64,000 nucleotides of DNA from Marisa cornuarietis. Taxonomy: Eukaryota; Mollusca; Gastropoda; Architaenioglossa; Ampullariidae. The stretch lies in contig SMMW01000032.1 of NCBI GenBank assembly GCA_004794655.1, positions 939,001-1,003,000 of the forward strand. The letters are read 5' to 3'. Both the position numbers and the translations under genes were made by a program. Below the pieces are notes generated by a model. That model had not been told where the DNA came from, searched no databases, and saw only the letters and a program-made list of their open reading frames with translations. Position 1 is the first letter of the stretch, and each line of letters opens with the position of its first letter. This document shows positions 1-21,203 of the stretch, piece after piece.

Positions 1-436
1 AAAATCGAAAAAAGGAGAAATGTTTTTGCTGATGGATTTTGTTTGTGTTCAGGAAGTTGACTCCCGTGTGTTCCTAACTCTGGCCCCTGAGCTTTGTATC
101 AGCATGTGACATCTCTCGCATAATTTGATTAAATCGAAATTACAGGGGTATTTGCTGTTTACGGTATATGCTCATTGAGAGCCTTTGATTTCTTAAAGTA
201 CATTTTAGAAATATTTTATACATTTAGCTTTATAGTTTAATGGCTATAAAAATATTCATCTTTTGTCACTAAACTATTTCTGTATTGTGGATGACGAAAA
301 GTCGAAAATTGCCCACCTGAGTGTTATCGTGCACCTATCAAACAGCCACAGCGGGCGTCATAACAAACGGGCATGTAGGGGTTTTGATGTCTTTATTGTA
401 TATTTTTTTCTATTCTCCCTCTTTTCCCACGTACAG

Positions 437-944
437 ACCTCCGAACAAGAAGCAGGAGATGAAAGATGAAGACAGCGTCTACGACTCCATCGATCCAGAG
501 TCGAAGGCTACAAACGAAGACGATGGCTACCTGCAGCCTGTGCAGTTGGGCCTCAACCTCAGCTGCAGCTTCACGAAACATGAGAAGATCGACAAAAAGA
601 CCTTTGACGACAACGAAGACGGCTACCTGAATCCGTCCCTCCTCTCCGACCCTCCACTCAAGCGCGCGCCAGAACCACCGGGCGCTGCGGGCCGTGTGCA
701 CGACGATGCTACCGGGACCGTGGCTCTCAAGCGGGCAGCGCAGAAGGACGGCGAGGACGACGAGGCGTGGGAGGAGGACTACATTTCGACGATTGCTTAC
801 GTCAACATCAACCTAACGGCCCGCACCTCCCGTGTGCCACCGGTCGACAGCAGGGCCTCCCTCAAAAGAATCGAGGAGGAGGAAGACGACCCTGAGCGCA
901 AGTACGATCGCATCTCGGCAGACGCATCCATCGTCCGCAAGTGA
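437..944 (+). CDS. Last coding exon of a receptor-like protein with a tyrosine-rich cytoplasmic tail (partial)
   Basis: A good polypyrimidine tract and acceptor (ending gtacag at 431-436) open a frame of about 168 codons that stops at TGA 942-944. The acceptor leaves one base to complete a codon, so the upstream intron is phase 2. The product is hydrophilic, acidic and lysine-rich, with no membrane segment or signal peptide in this exon. It holds several tyrosines in acidic settings: VYDSI, DDGYLQP, EDGYLNP, DYISTI and KYDRI. YLNP fits the pYxN consensus bound by GRB2-type SH2 domains, and YDSI and YDRI fit YxxI sorting or ITAM-half motifs. This is typical of the C-terminal tail of a single-pass receptor (for example MEGF/SCARF-like engulfment receptors), but I cannot name the family. 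The rest of the gene lies upstream of the window. Confidence 0.7.
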
Positions 945-1059
945 GGTCACGTGACTGTCAAGCAAGATCCCCCCACCCCCATCCCACCATTTTTTCCCTT
1001 CGTCAAATGATTTAAGAAAACCTACGCTCAACTGTTCATTTATTTGCTTGTTTGTGATC

Positions 1060-2080
1060 TTTTGGGTTTGGGCTCAGGGGTTGTCTGGAGGCAGGCATAA
1101 TCTTTTCCCCAAAAAAAGCATAAAGACTTGTGAGAGACAAGCAGTGAGATGATAACGAAGGAACAAATGTCATGAGATTTTGAGAATCACACTAAACATT
1201 TCTTTGGTTTTGGCTGGTGTAAGTTTTTTTCATGTGGGGACAGTCTTCTCACCACCACCAATACACAAAGTTGTGATCTGACAGAGACAAGAAGTAAGAA
1301 GAACGATTCCAAACAGGAAACAGGCTATGAATCTCTCGGGAAACCTCAAGTTTGTCGAGCTTTCGTGATCTTACAGAGACAAGTGTCATGATTCCACAGA
1401 AGAAAAATGTACAGAGAAATGGAAAATTCACGTTCAACTGCGTTATTATTAATATTATTATTTTCTCATTCTTGGCTGTTTTTAGATTTTTTCCTTCTCT
1501 GGGGGCATATAGTCTCCCCCCCCCCCACCAGATCACATAAAGTTGTCGTGATCTTATATGGACAAGAAGTGAAAGATGAAAGAAATGCAGTGAAGTCTTT
1601 ACAGGCCAACGTTTGTCAAAGTTCACAATCCCACACAGACAAAAAGTGACGACTTCACAAAAGAAACAAATGCTGAGACATGCAAAAGTTTGTCTTACTG
1701 TCGCGATCTCACGGAGACAAAACGTGAGACATAATTCCATAGAGGAAACGATACAAGAAGAGGTATAATTTTGTCAGACTGTCATCATCTCGTACAGACT
1801 CCTGGAGCGACTTCACGCGAAAACAAATTTCCAGAGCTATCAAGAGATGAGACCATACGGTAGAGACCAAAGCTAGCGGACTGTCTTGCTCTCACACAGA
1901 CATGTCAGCCAGGTGTCACCTCGAAAATACAAAGTTGTCGGCTCTGGCAAGAGACATCAAAGTTGTCGGCTCTGGCAAGAGACATCAAAGTTGTCGGCTC
2001 TGGCAAGAGACATCAAAGTTGTCAGACTGTCGTGATCTCATGGAAAGATCAGACTTGTGACATCTGTCGCCATTTGGCAT
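1060..2080 (+). repeat. Degenerate tandem repeat, roughly 80-100 bp unit, in a probable 3' UTR
   Basis: A motif recurs about eight times with heavy divergence: a 'cgtgatctcacagagacaa' start, a middle like 'gattccacagaagaaac', and an end like 'aaagttgtcagactgt'. Clear starts are near 1273, 1367, 1547, 1626, 1702, 1783, 1887 and 2029. The copies differ in length and keep no reading frame. The array starts soon after the stop codon at 944, so it probably lies in the 3' UTR. Confidence 0.65.
1930..2013 (+). repeat. Three identical 28-bp tandem copies
   Basis: The unit beginning caaagttgtcggctctggca and ending agagacat is repeated three times exactly (1930, 1958, 1986), then a partial diverged copy at 2014. 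It sits inside the older degenerate array, so it is a recent local expansion of part of one unit. Confidence 0.9.
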
Positions 2081-3386
2081 TACCGAAGACAGTTGAGATG
2101 ACCGCAGCATTTCCAAGTAGGCTAGCTGTTTAATTACTTATTTTATTTATATCAAGATGATTATGCTAACATTTGCAAGTGGGCTAGGCGTTTGATTTCT
2201 GGTTTTATTTGTTATACCAAGATGATTATCCACAAGAGCAGTGCTTTGCTAAGAGGTCTTGGAGAGACTATGTGAACACTTTTGCATTGTGCAACTTATT
2301 AGCCGATCCATTTGTAATGCAAGGTATTCACTTTTGCTGACCACACAATTATTTCCTTAACCAGAGTAAATATATATATGGTCTTGTATCTAAATTTACT
2401 ATATATATATATATTTAAAACTTGTCATAAATTATTGAGCAGCAACTGCACACTACGCATGCATGTGCAACTTATTTTTATACACATCCTCCCTCCCACA
2501 CACACACACAGAGCACCGTCTTCCCTACTTCAGAAAGTGTGAAAATGGAATGAAAGAGAGTCAAAACATTGTTGTACGTTTTTAAGGTACTTTGCACAAA
2601 ATCATATTCTTATTAATGTTTTATTGATATACTGAATATCATGTACATTTATTTAGTGTGTCACACTGCTAACACAAGCTCATACACCATACTTCCAAGT
2701 ATCATTACATTCATGCTGGCACCTAAATGACAAACATCTTTTGAAATAAACATATTTTAAACCATTTACATAATTCTGCTATCAAGTAAATATCATCATC
2801 GATCGACATACTGTTACATTTGTTTTCAGTCCTACACAATTTTTCTATCTTTGAAAAATGGTTAGACTCTAAGTCTAAGGGATCCACATTTAATGAACAC
2901 AATGCTGATTTAATGCACAAGGCTAGAGCAAAACCTTACAAATAAAAGTCTGTAGTGTAACAAATCATTGATTTTACATATTTGTTGCTTCAAACATTTT
3001 CTTTTTCACATTTTGCATTGCTGAATTTGCTTACCAAATAAACAAAGCATGCAAGTCCTAAGTCCTTAAGACTTTGAAAAAAAGACAAGAAAGCATGTGA
3101 TAACTGTGTGCAGATGTGATGGTTATGTGGTTAGCCTGTCATAAACTCATTAACAGTAAATTCCCTCAACTATTCTGCCACTCTGGATCCCATTTTGTAC
3201 ATGGTAATAAATGCTTACTGCTCCAACTCTTGTCTTTCTCTGCAGTGTCTGGAAACATTACGTCATCATTCTTTCATTTAAATGAATTAAGAAAATCACT
3301 GTAAAATGAATGTCAGAAAATACTGTGACTAATAACTGAATCCAAAGATACATGATGTGCATTTATCCCCCACCCTCTACCCCCGT

Positions 3387-3545
3387 GGTTCTCAACCTGT
3401 GAGGCATGTCCCCCCCAGGGGGGGGGTGCGACGTGCTGACAAGGGGGTGCGCGAAGGAGGTCATTTTCTTATATCTCATATCGGTATTAGTGGCTAAGGG
3501 GGGTGCGCGGACGTACCTTTTTCATTGGGGAGGGGGGGTGGTAGC
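3387..3545 (+). mobile_element. Truncated hAT-type terminal fragment
   Basis: The sequence gtggttctcaacctgtgagg followed by G-rich 'gggggtgcgcg' blocks matches the general form of hAT elements whose ends read CAGTGGTTCTCAACCTGTGG. No opposite end (CAGGTTGAGAACCACTG) is seen, so it is a one-ended remnant. Family assignment is from the motif only. Confidence 0.4.
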
Positions 3546-4101
3546 ACATTCTTTATACCCATTATTAGTTTGGAAATGTTGATCATAGGAAAATAATTTT
3601 AAGATGCACCGTAAAACACGAGGAAAGGCAACAAACTGAAGCATGATTATATTGTTGATCTCTCCATATTGCTGAGTAAAGACAATCAGATACAGTACTG
3701 TTACCAAATAAGCCTGAAACCCCAAGCCTGTCTTTATGTGGCTTGCTGAGTCAGAGTCACAAACAGATTTTCTCACCTCAATCTATCCTACAAGAATTGC
3801 CTACACAAAATAAAACATGCAATAAATGATTAAAAATTGAATCAAAGGCATTATTACAATTTATCAATACAAAAGTGTAAAATCAGTGTATGCTGATACA
3901 TTAATTTACTACTGATGCACACACATTCACCTATTATACATACTGTCTATGGTCTTTAGTAGTATGTCAACACTATACATTTCTGATTCATAAGATCATA
4001 ACAAACAGTATTTTTGTAAGATAAGAGACTCCTATGCTATCAACTGCAATCATGAAATTCTTCATTGCAAATATATGCTGCTGTTAAATGGTGAAATCTG
4101 C

Positions 4102-12809
<8,708 letters not shown>

Positions 12810-14359
12810 TTGCTGCCTTTATACTGCCACAAAACAACTTTTCATTAATGACATAGAACATAAACTTCTATTTCAGTAATTTACAGCTATTGTTTATTTA
12901 GTCTATATTTTCTAAGCATTATTTTTTTCTAAGCATCATTTTTTTCTAACAAGCTATAACTCATTCAATAAGGGTGTTTCGATGCAACTGAGCTACAGCT
13001 ATGAAGATGTTTGCATTCGCAGGTGCAAACTTTAAGGGAAGAGTTAACATTCGCAAGAAAAAAATATTTGTTCGACCTTTTTACTAACTTCATAAAGTAT
13101 AATCTTCTACTGGAATTTGTTTCTTTAAAAAACTGATGATCGCTGCATCTCTTTTCAAACTACTCTTCATAAGTATTAACAAGCAAACAATTACACATTT
13201 ACCAATCACTTATGAAAATGAGCAAATGCATGGTAATTGTCCCTATTTCCTAACATTTAATTAAAATGTGTTCATATTCTCCTGCAAGATTCATGACTAA
13301 ATATAACTGAATTTTTTGTGTAAATTTTCCACTTCAAAACAACAAACTTTAGATCTTATAAATCTACACTCAATGGTCACTGAACAATAAGTTGGTAAGA
13401 ACTAACCAGAAGACTGATTGCACAACACATTTCAGAACATCACTGTGGCATCCAGGTAAATATCCTTACAGAGTCCTGAAGCTGAATAAAATATAACTGA
13501 ACATAACTAACATAAACTGACCATCACAGTATTCAGACTCCCCAACCCCAAAGCATAATACTAATAAGACTCTTATTGTGTCATAATGCGAAATTTTGGA
13601 ATTTAAAACTTGTTGCATTCTAGAATTCCTACTTTGTAATGGTGACAATGAGATATTTTATAAAACACATCACAATAAAACTATACCCTCCTACAGTTTA
13701 TACTGGCTTCACAATTATGTAATATTTATATATAATTACATGCTTAAAATTACTGAATCATTATTTAAACAAAGATATTAAATAGCTGTCTAGAAGTATA
13801 ACTTCCTTAAAGCCTGCAGCATCGACAAATTTAATGTCACCTTTAAATTAAGTCCTCACCACCACATTACACAGTGTTATTTAATTTTTTCTACTGTCTA
13901 GCTTAACTTATTTACCATAGTTACAACTCCTCTCAGTAAAGATCAACCTTTGAATGGACTTCCTGACGATGATGACACACTAGATTAGATTTTCCACATG
14001 CATAATCATGTTGAGCCTATCGTTGGATATGAACTTTGTGTTATTTAGGCGTGTAATGACATTATCAAATTCTGTTAGTACACTACTGATGGTATCCTAG
14101 TCCCTACTATGACGGTCAGTGGATTATTATGAATAATATATTTCAGTGATCACCATTCCAACTATTAATCAAATGCTGATAAGTAAGCTGCAATTGGTAA
14201 GCATATTCAACTTACTGAAATATGAATTTATCATTCACTTGCCTGCTTCAGAACATGGTATTTATTACAAGTTCGTAATGGAACTCAATCCATGTGGAGG
14301 AAGACCGGAAGCAGTGGCAGTGGTCGTTCCTGACGCTGCGATCCACAGATTCTATGATA
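12810..14359. other. Upstream region of TGS1; no gene seen
   Basis: A+T-rich, with no frame that looks coding. It should contain the TGS1 promoter and 5' UTR, but no TATA box or CpG cluster stands out beside the start codon. The last 80 bases (14280-14359) are more G+C-rich and carry an ETS-type site, described separately. Confidence 0.4.
14304..14312 (+). promoter_or_regulatory. Candidate ETS/GABP-type site
   Basis: ACCGGAAGC matches the ETS-family core (CCGGAAGY) common in housekeeping and bidirectional promoters. It sits 48 bp left of the 6.8 kb inverted-repeat element. If that element is ignored, the site would be about 160-170 bp upstream of the LIG4 ATG. Function is inferred from motif and position only; a nine-base match can arise by chance. 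Confidence 0.35.
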
Positions 14360-14379
14360 CTTGCAAGGGTCACCGGTCG

Positions 14380-14505
14380 ATTCGCCCCAAGTCATTTCGT
14401 CCATATCCAATTCGCCCCACACCGAAAGTCAATTCGTCCCACGTAGGTCCAATTTGTCCCACGCATGGTCCAATTCGTCCCAAGACAGAAAAGTCAATTC
14501 GTCCC
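14380..14505 (+). repeat. Tandem 'aattcgtccca' units in the left arm of element A
   Basis: The core cgtccca or cgcccca follows aatt, att or attt at least seven times (near 14381, 14395, 14410, 14431, 14450, 14470, 14495), with variable spacers such as 'cacgtaggtc' and 'agacagaaaagt'. The right arm has the same units in reverse order and orientation, including the same spacers. Confidence 0.85.
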
Positions 14506-16593
14506 GAGCTCAAAAAGGCGATGAAACAAGTAGATATTAACGTCAAATATTACCAAAAGAGTTATAATTAAATACGCAATCTCAGCTGCCTATTTTAAGC
14601 AGAGCCATGCGAATAAGTTACGCCACCATTTTACTAAACAAAGATGGCAGCTAGTCAATATGCACGCAGTGCACGTGTCTTACAATGGCAAATAGACGTG
14701 ATTTTTCTTTTAGATATTGTCAGCATTTTGTTGCAAACGTAGTTCGATATTTTTGTTGTTGTTGTTCCTATTGTGATATGTAGAGACTACGCTGTCGTTA
14801 GTTATTCTTTAGTTGGAGGTTCGTCGCAGAGACGTTGCGGATCGGGTGGATATTTAGCATGAAGCACATCGTACAAATGTCAAAATAAAAATTAATGAAG
14901 TAAGTTTAAAAAAAATACAAGTTCACAATAAAATGATGACTAAATCTTTAATTTAAAGCATTATATAAATAAGAACAGCGTTTATTTGTGAATGTGGCAG
15001 TATGAGTGTGAATGTGATGGTATGAACCGCTAAGTAAACACTTTTAACAAAAATGTCTTCGTGAATAAAGTTGGGTATTGCTCCATGCAAAAGACATTGT
15101 CTGATACACAGTGGAAAATTAACCATTAATTATTTTATGGTATTGTTGATCATTGTTGTCTGTGTGGTTGTAACAACTGTTTTCTGATAACGCTGCTCGT
15201 TAGTAATCCTGGATTAATAATGTCATCAATAACATTATCTCATTCACACTTCCAGTTTTTGAAGGCTTCGTCGGTCTATCACAATGTATATAGGTCCCTC
15301 GTTGAAGTGCGTTTCACCAGGTGTATACGACTACAGTGGCTCTGTTCCTATAGTAGTATATAGTCTGAACAAGGAAAACCCATTTTACAGATTGCTGACA
15401 TATTAGGAAAATAACATGTTGTAATGTTTGCCAAGCCTGTGTTCAACAATGGACACTAGTATCTGTGTATGTATGTGAACGATGAGTGCTGTAGATAAAA
15501 GACACATCTGAGCTTTCAACGGACTTGTTACATGAGCAGAATGTGTGAGTGACCTTTAATTAATGAAGCACGAGCCTGGAGGTTGTCGCTGTCATGGTCT
15601 CTGCAGTAACAGACTCTTTTTTTTGAAGACGATCAGCTGCTGCAAAATTAATTGTGAGAGAAGAGAGTTCTTTCACTCAAAAATCTCATGCTGTTTACTT
15701 TGATAGACATGCGAACATGTGCACTTAGTAAGAATTTCTGGGGTATCAAACTCGATAGATGCACTGTGGGTGACGAGGTTCGTTAATTAGAGTAGACTTG
15801 CTTTGTCCGGTCTTTCATGGTTAAAGCTAGTTAATTTATTCTGTTATGTTTGTTACCCAAAATGTTCTTCGTTCATCTCTGTATCGACACCTATACTTAG
15901 ACTCCTGAAGGACGATGTTGGAGAGTCATGTTGGGTGAACCAGACCAGCTTAGTTGTGACTTTTAAAATTCTGACCACTGTGTTTAATCAATCAGTACTC
16001 AAGTTGTGTCTCTATATATGAGGCGACGAATTGATTGTCATTTTATAATATTAAAATAGTTATTGTTATTTTAAGGAGTGATAAAGAGAAATTAAATGAC
16101 ATGTCTTGAAATAATTGAGCGAGGTGTGTTCGTTTAAGAGTGCATGCAAGAGAAAGAGACAGTAGTGATGAAAGCAATGTACAGGTGAGAGTGATTGAAC
16201 AAATCTCCGATGTCTGTAATAGTTCTTCCCATTGTCAACATACATGAATACTTACTCAATCACTCAAGTACTCCCATACTCGATAAGTCACGTATGTTCT
16301 CAATGTGTTGATTGATGGGCACTATGAGGGTACTGTACTCTTCCTCTCTCTTGAGTTTAGTAGTCCGTACCTTAGTCGTGGATGCTGTTGTACTCACTAG
16401 TATTGTATAGTTATTTCTTGTATTTCAGTGTCAAACACGGTTGCACACGCAGAAAACTTAACTAACCATTTCCATAAATAGATGGTCTGACAAACCTAAT
16501 GATGGCAGGACGGGGGGAATTAAATCCTCTGCAGTACTTTGGATGTCCTCAGTTCAAGTGTAGGACTTTCCTCTTTTTCTCTTTCCTTCTCTT

Positions 16594-16616
16594 TCCTTCT
16601 CTCTCTCTCTCTCTCC
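16594..16616. repeat. (CT)n microsatellite
   Basis: A run of ct dinucleotides within a pyrimidine-rich stretch, in the centre of element A. Similar short CT/CA runs occur at 16850-16880 and 17330-17360. No coding signal around it. Confidence 0.8.
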
Positions 16617-17327
16617 AGGGCCATGATCGTAGTGTTTCTGTCGTGTTTTTATTTAACCCGAAGTCTTCTCAGCTTTCGTTCCCACGTGACTTTCCTCCTT
16701 GTAAGCCACGTGGACATGTCCTGCTATTGTTTCTCAAGCTGTCTGCATGAAGACTGAGCTACTTGGCTTTAAATGGTTTGCTGTCCGTATGTTAATAGTG
16801 AATAGTGCATGCGTGTGGCTATAGATGTGTCTACAGAGTGTCTACACACACACACTCTCTCTCTCTCACACACACACAGCTGAGGTAACATCTTTTCTAC
16901 ACTCTTTGTTTTCCATTAGAAAAAGTTTTCTCAGATATCCACTCGATATTCGTTTCTACCCGAAAATGCAATGACTCAGCTCTACCACTATTGTTTCCCA
17001 AGCGATTCACTGGACAGCTTCATGCACCATCCCAGCCATTGATCAGTTCTTACTCCCTACAAGTGCCTGTCGCACTCATTGTAGTTATTTTCATCGTGCA
17101 ACTTAACAGAAGCAGTTATACTCACTGTTATACGCTTTAAAGTTTTCGTAGGGTTGATATATTCCTCCATAACTGATATTACACTTATGTTTTAGAAAAT
17201 TATATTTGAGAGAAAATCAAAAAAGGATATAGAACTGTCTCTTCACCCTTCTGTTTTGAGTGCTTATTCTTTCCTTATAAGTTGAAACGAATGCGCACTT
17301 ACACTACACTTACACCTTCCCTCCCCC

Positions 17328-17361
<34 letters not shown>

Positions 17362-17517
17362 GAGCTGTAGCAGATAGGGTGTAGAGTGGGGGGTTGAACA
17401 GTATTATAGACAAGTGGTAGTTCAACACACAGGGTTGTCACTGACACGCAGGAATTTGGAGAAATTCAAGTCTTCGTATTTTTCGTTCTTACCCATGCGG
17501 AGATCACCCTCTGTCCA

Positions 17518-17783
17518 GGGGCCAGTTGCACGACACATTTCTAATTTTAAACACTTTTAGGCCTTACATCTATTTAGATAATCAGTTTAAAAAGTACACC
17601 ACAATTTCAGAATTTTTAAAACTAAAACTGCTTTAAGCAAGATATAGTTCTTGAAGTCTGACTTTCCGTCCTGTCAGTACAATATTTTGTATGTTCTTGT
17701 GCAATGCATCAACATGGCAAAGAAGAGATTTTGCTTCTTTAGAACAGTTTTAAGGTTTAGAAACGTGTTGTGTAACTGGCCCC
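17518..17783. mobile_element. 266-bp MITE, family 1 copy 2, nested in element A
   Basis: Ends ccaggggccagttgca (left) and tgtaactggcccctgg (right) form an inverted repeat. The body matches 7726-7992 with scattered substitutions and small indels. It lies in the centre of element A, so either it inserted after that element formed or the centre is captured genomic DNA. Confidence 0.87.
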
Positions 17784-18292
17784 TGGTTGACAGGGTGTTT
17801 TTCTAGTCGCTGCCGCATAGAGATCCGGGGAAGTTAGAAGTTTTCGTAAAACTTGTATTTCTTGTTCGGTCCGGGGTGAGCTCACCTGTTGTCCGGGTGG
17901 ACACAGGTGGGTATTTAATCCCGACCGCAAGCGGCCAGTGGGTCGCTGCAGTCACTGCTGCTGCTGCTGGTTCTTCAGTGTCGCACCTTTGCTACGGAAG
18001 AGATGAGGCTACTGTTGGTGTCGCCGGACGGGTTGTTATGTGTGTGCGTGTGTGTGTGCGCGTGTGTGTGCGCGCGTGCGTGCGTGATGAGGACTTATAT
18101 GTATGTATACAATAGTAGATTGTTTCTTTGGAATTGATTTGGATATTGCCTGGTGGCAAAGACATTTGTAACTATCAATCTTCAACTGAACCGATCTGTT
18201 TCGAACGAATGCGCGTGGTCCGTGACATACGTAGATACAGTACTCGCGAAGTACATTGATGATAAGATGTTTTAGTATGTAAGAAAAATTAC

Positions 18293-18446
18293 CTGGTCCT
18301 GTGTTGATTATTTCTTTCACAGGCTCGTCACAAAGAGGGCAGCACGTGACTGCTACACTGCACCCGCTACACACACACTTGTGCTGACACGGGTAAAGAG
18401 TGACATCGGGTGGGGCTTCCATGTCGGTTATCTTGTCGTCCGAAGT
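18293..18446 (-). pseudogene. Orphan exon-like segment with an IAP-type RING half
   Basis: On the minus strand a tract ending ttctccttcag precedes an open segment that ends at a donor (ccag|gtaatt). The peptide contains APPDVTLYPCQHKCVCSGCS followed by VAVTCCPLCDEPVKEI. The spacing C-x-H-x3-C-x2-C, then CPLC, matches the second half of C3HC4 RING fingers at the C-terminus of IAP-like E3 ligases. The positions where the first CxxC should fall read K-I-T-D here, so that pair is either in an upstream exon (a downstream acceptor at gaag|cc is possible) or lost. No neighbouring exons were found. It lies inside element A and may be captured host sequence, cargo or a relic. Confidence 0.45.
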
Positions 18447-18502
18447 CTGAAGGAGAAAAGTCTTCGGACCCTCGTCTCGTCTTCAGTTTTACAGGAGACT
18501 TG

Positions 18503-18602
<100 letters not shown>

Positions 18603-19260
18603 AAAGAACAAGACAGTAAACGCTTGTGGGTTTGTAGCCGCAGACCTAACTGTTATTGCTGCCTTGAGGCATCTGTACCTCCCGGTCGATAGATTGAACT
18701 AAAAGACTGTTTTCTTCGTTGAAAACAAAGACAACTCCGGGTATCTACCAACCTCTGAAGTACGCGTTCGGGTAACTGCAGAGGCTTTCGTTAGGTCTCT
18801 TGACCATGGCTACTTACGAATACTAAGTCTTGTTCAATTTTTGGTTTTGTGTTGTTTTTTGTGGAGTGAGTGAGTGAGTGGCTGGGCCCTGCCTCGCTCG
18901 TGCCTAGCGTCGGTCATTATGATTTGTGAAAAATCCACCCTTTTTGTTAACAAAATTTATTCTACACCATTCCCAACAGTGGGTCTACTTTGAAAATCCC
19001 TGTATTAACGACCTCAGACAGTTCTCCAACTTGTTTGCCAGTCCGGAAGTGCATTAACTTCTGAGTCCGGTCACATTCTCCGACGAACAAAAAGTATAAG
19101 TAATTTTTTGCTTTGTCTTTCACTGAACGATTAAAATGACTATAGTTAACTTTCCACAGTGTATCAGTGTATCGGACAACCTCTTTTGCCTGCAGTAATA
19201 CCCAGCTTTATTCATGGAGAAATCTTGGTTAAAATCTTTTAATTAGCAGTTCATGCAAGG

Positions 19261-19443
19261 ACCTGTACAACTTCCAGCTGAAGACCGACACTAATATCAT
19301 CCAAAACAACCAGTGCTAGAGACAGCGAACCCGTAGACCTACCAGTCCTACGGGAAGAGGTCGAAAGAGCTGTACATACTCTGAAGAGAGGAAAGTCGCC
19401 AGGCGTTGATAATGTACCAGCTGAGATGTTGGGAAAGTCTTGA
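19261..19443 (+). mobile_element. Fragment of a non-LTR retrotransposon ORF (pre-reverse transcriptase region)
   Basis: The frame contains EPVDLPVLREEVERAVHTLK followed by RGKSPGVDNVPAEML and then a stop at 19441. The motif 'GKSPGxDxxPAEML' is characteristic of the start of the reverse transcriptase domain in LINE-type endonuclease/reverse transcriptase ORFs. The fragment has a stop upstream in frame (19279) and no downstream continuation. It is a dead relic in the centre of element A. Confidence 0.75.
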
Positions 19444-20429
19444 CCAGACTTGTGTTTATGTAGCGAGTCCTGACCAGACTTGGGTAAAATTTGTCATTTC
19501 AACCTGTTGAGGTGAGTGTATGTCTGTTAATTACTGTTTTTAAATGGTGGAGTTTGAGAGAGTAATTATATACTTTTTTTTTTAGATAAATAGATGAATG
19601 TATGTTATTGTTGTGGGGGAAATATTTAGACATTGATTATTGTAGGTTAAATATGGTTATTTTCTGTCTACGTTTATTTCTTTCTTTTTTTTTTTTTTTT
19701 TTGTTCGTTCATCTGGACAATCAACTGTGTATCCGTCGGCGGTCGGGATTGGGAGGTGCCTGAATTCTGAAGGGGACAGCACCAGGACCGGAGACTGTGG
19801 TGTGTGACTTGTGTGTGTGTGTGTGTGTGTGTGTACGTTTTCTTCTGAAGGTTTTTTTTTTTGTTGAGAGGACTGCGCCATCAGGAGTGGAGGACTGCAC
19901 TTTCAAGAGTGTAGGGAATATTGGGTTTGAAGGAACTATGGGTGAACATTGAATTCTTGACTGTGTTTAGGTGTTTATTTTGAATTTAGATTTGTTAGTT
20001 TTTAGTTAATTATTATTTCTACTTTTCAATTATATTTATCTTTAAATTTAACTATTTGTTTGTTGTGATCTCGTCTGAAAGTCACTGTATAGAGTGCACG
20101 TGACACTAACTCATGCTATCACGTTCACACTTGTACTCATGCTGCCGCATTCACAAATAAACGGGACTCTTATTAATATGTTTTAAATTAAACATTTTGT
20201 CATCATTTTATTGTGAACTTCTATTTTGTATAAGTAAAAATGAGATTTTTAAAAATTTAATTTAGTTTTATTCCAACATTTTTTACGATGTCTACTCGAT
20301 CCGCGACGTCTCTGCGACAAACCTCCAGCTTTATAAAGACTAACTAAACGACAGCGACAAGTTCACAACAAAATCTAACATTGTGTTAATTGAAGAGAAA
20401 CATCATGTCTATTTGCCATTGTAAGATAT

Positions 20430-20480
20430 AATAATAATAATAATAATAAATGAAGATTTTTATAGCGCATATTCACACTC
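20430..20480 (+). repeat. (AAT)n plus tatagcgc dispersed repeat head
   Basis: An aataataataataataataa run is followed by 'atgaagatttttatagcgca' and 'tattcacactcatagagatg'. This resembles the dispersed tatagcgc repeat at 9755 and interrupts the right arm of element A. The arm segment 'acaagttcacaacaaaat' occurs on both sides of the interruption, near 20359 and 20818. Confidence 0.5.
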
Positions 20481-21203
20481 ATAGAGATGAGCATATGGTA
20501 CTAGCGCTTAAAACAAGTAAGAGACAGACTAAATGGATAGAACACGAGGGCGTAAGAATAAACGACAATACTGACAAACAGAAAACAAAGATGGAAAACA
20601 CAAAAAGACACCAAGTAACAGAAACATAGAAAATATAGGGATTCTGCAGAGAAAGATGGGTAGACAAGTAGCAAGAGCAGAAGGGGGGAGGGTAAGAAGG
20701 ACGAGCACTGTGTGGACTGTGTGAGGAGTAATGCTCAAGGAAGATACGTCCGCTGCAAGCCTATTGGCTAACGGACATTTTTAATAATGATAAGCAAAAA
20801 TTTACAAAATCAATCTACAAGTTCACAACAAAATGCTGAGAAAATCTAAAACAAAAATCACGTCTATTTGCCATTGTAAGATACGTGCGCTGCGTGCGCA
20901 TTGACTAGTGGCCATATCTTTGTTTAGTAAAATGGTGGCGAAACTTATTCGCATGGCTCTGCTTAAAATAGGCAGCTGAGATTGCGTATCTAATTGTAAC
21001 TCTATTGTTCGAAAGACATATGACTCTTTTGGTAATATTTGACGTTAATAGCTACTTGTTTCAGCGCCTTTTTGAGCTTGGGACGAATTGACTTTTCTGT
21101 CTTGGGACGAATTGGACCTACGTGGGACGAATTGACTTTCGGTGTGGGGCGAATTGGTAGGGACGAATTGGTCTTGGGGCGAATCGACCGCCCCCCTTGC
21201 AAG

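Larger units (their letters stand above)
945..4101. other. Convergent 3' regions of the receptor-like gene (+) and TGS1 (-)
   Basis: No credible coding sequence. The left part (about 1060-2080) is a degenerate tandem repeat described separately. Short AT and CA runs lie at 2395-2415 and 2499-2511. A plus-strand AATAAA at 2941-2946 could end the receptor-like transcript. Minus-strand AATAAA (TTTATT on the plus strand) at about 2621 and 2649 could end TGS1. If both were used the 3' UTRs would overlap by about 300 bp. These assignments are inference; no transcript data are available. Confidence 0.4.

Noticed and set aside
14146..14571. 141-codon open frame spanning the left end of element A
   Set aside because: It runs through A+T-rich flank and the tandem 'attcgtccca' units, shows no domain, and is explained by the repeat.
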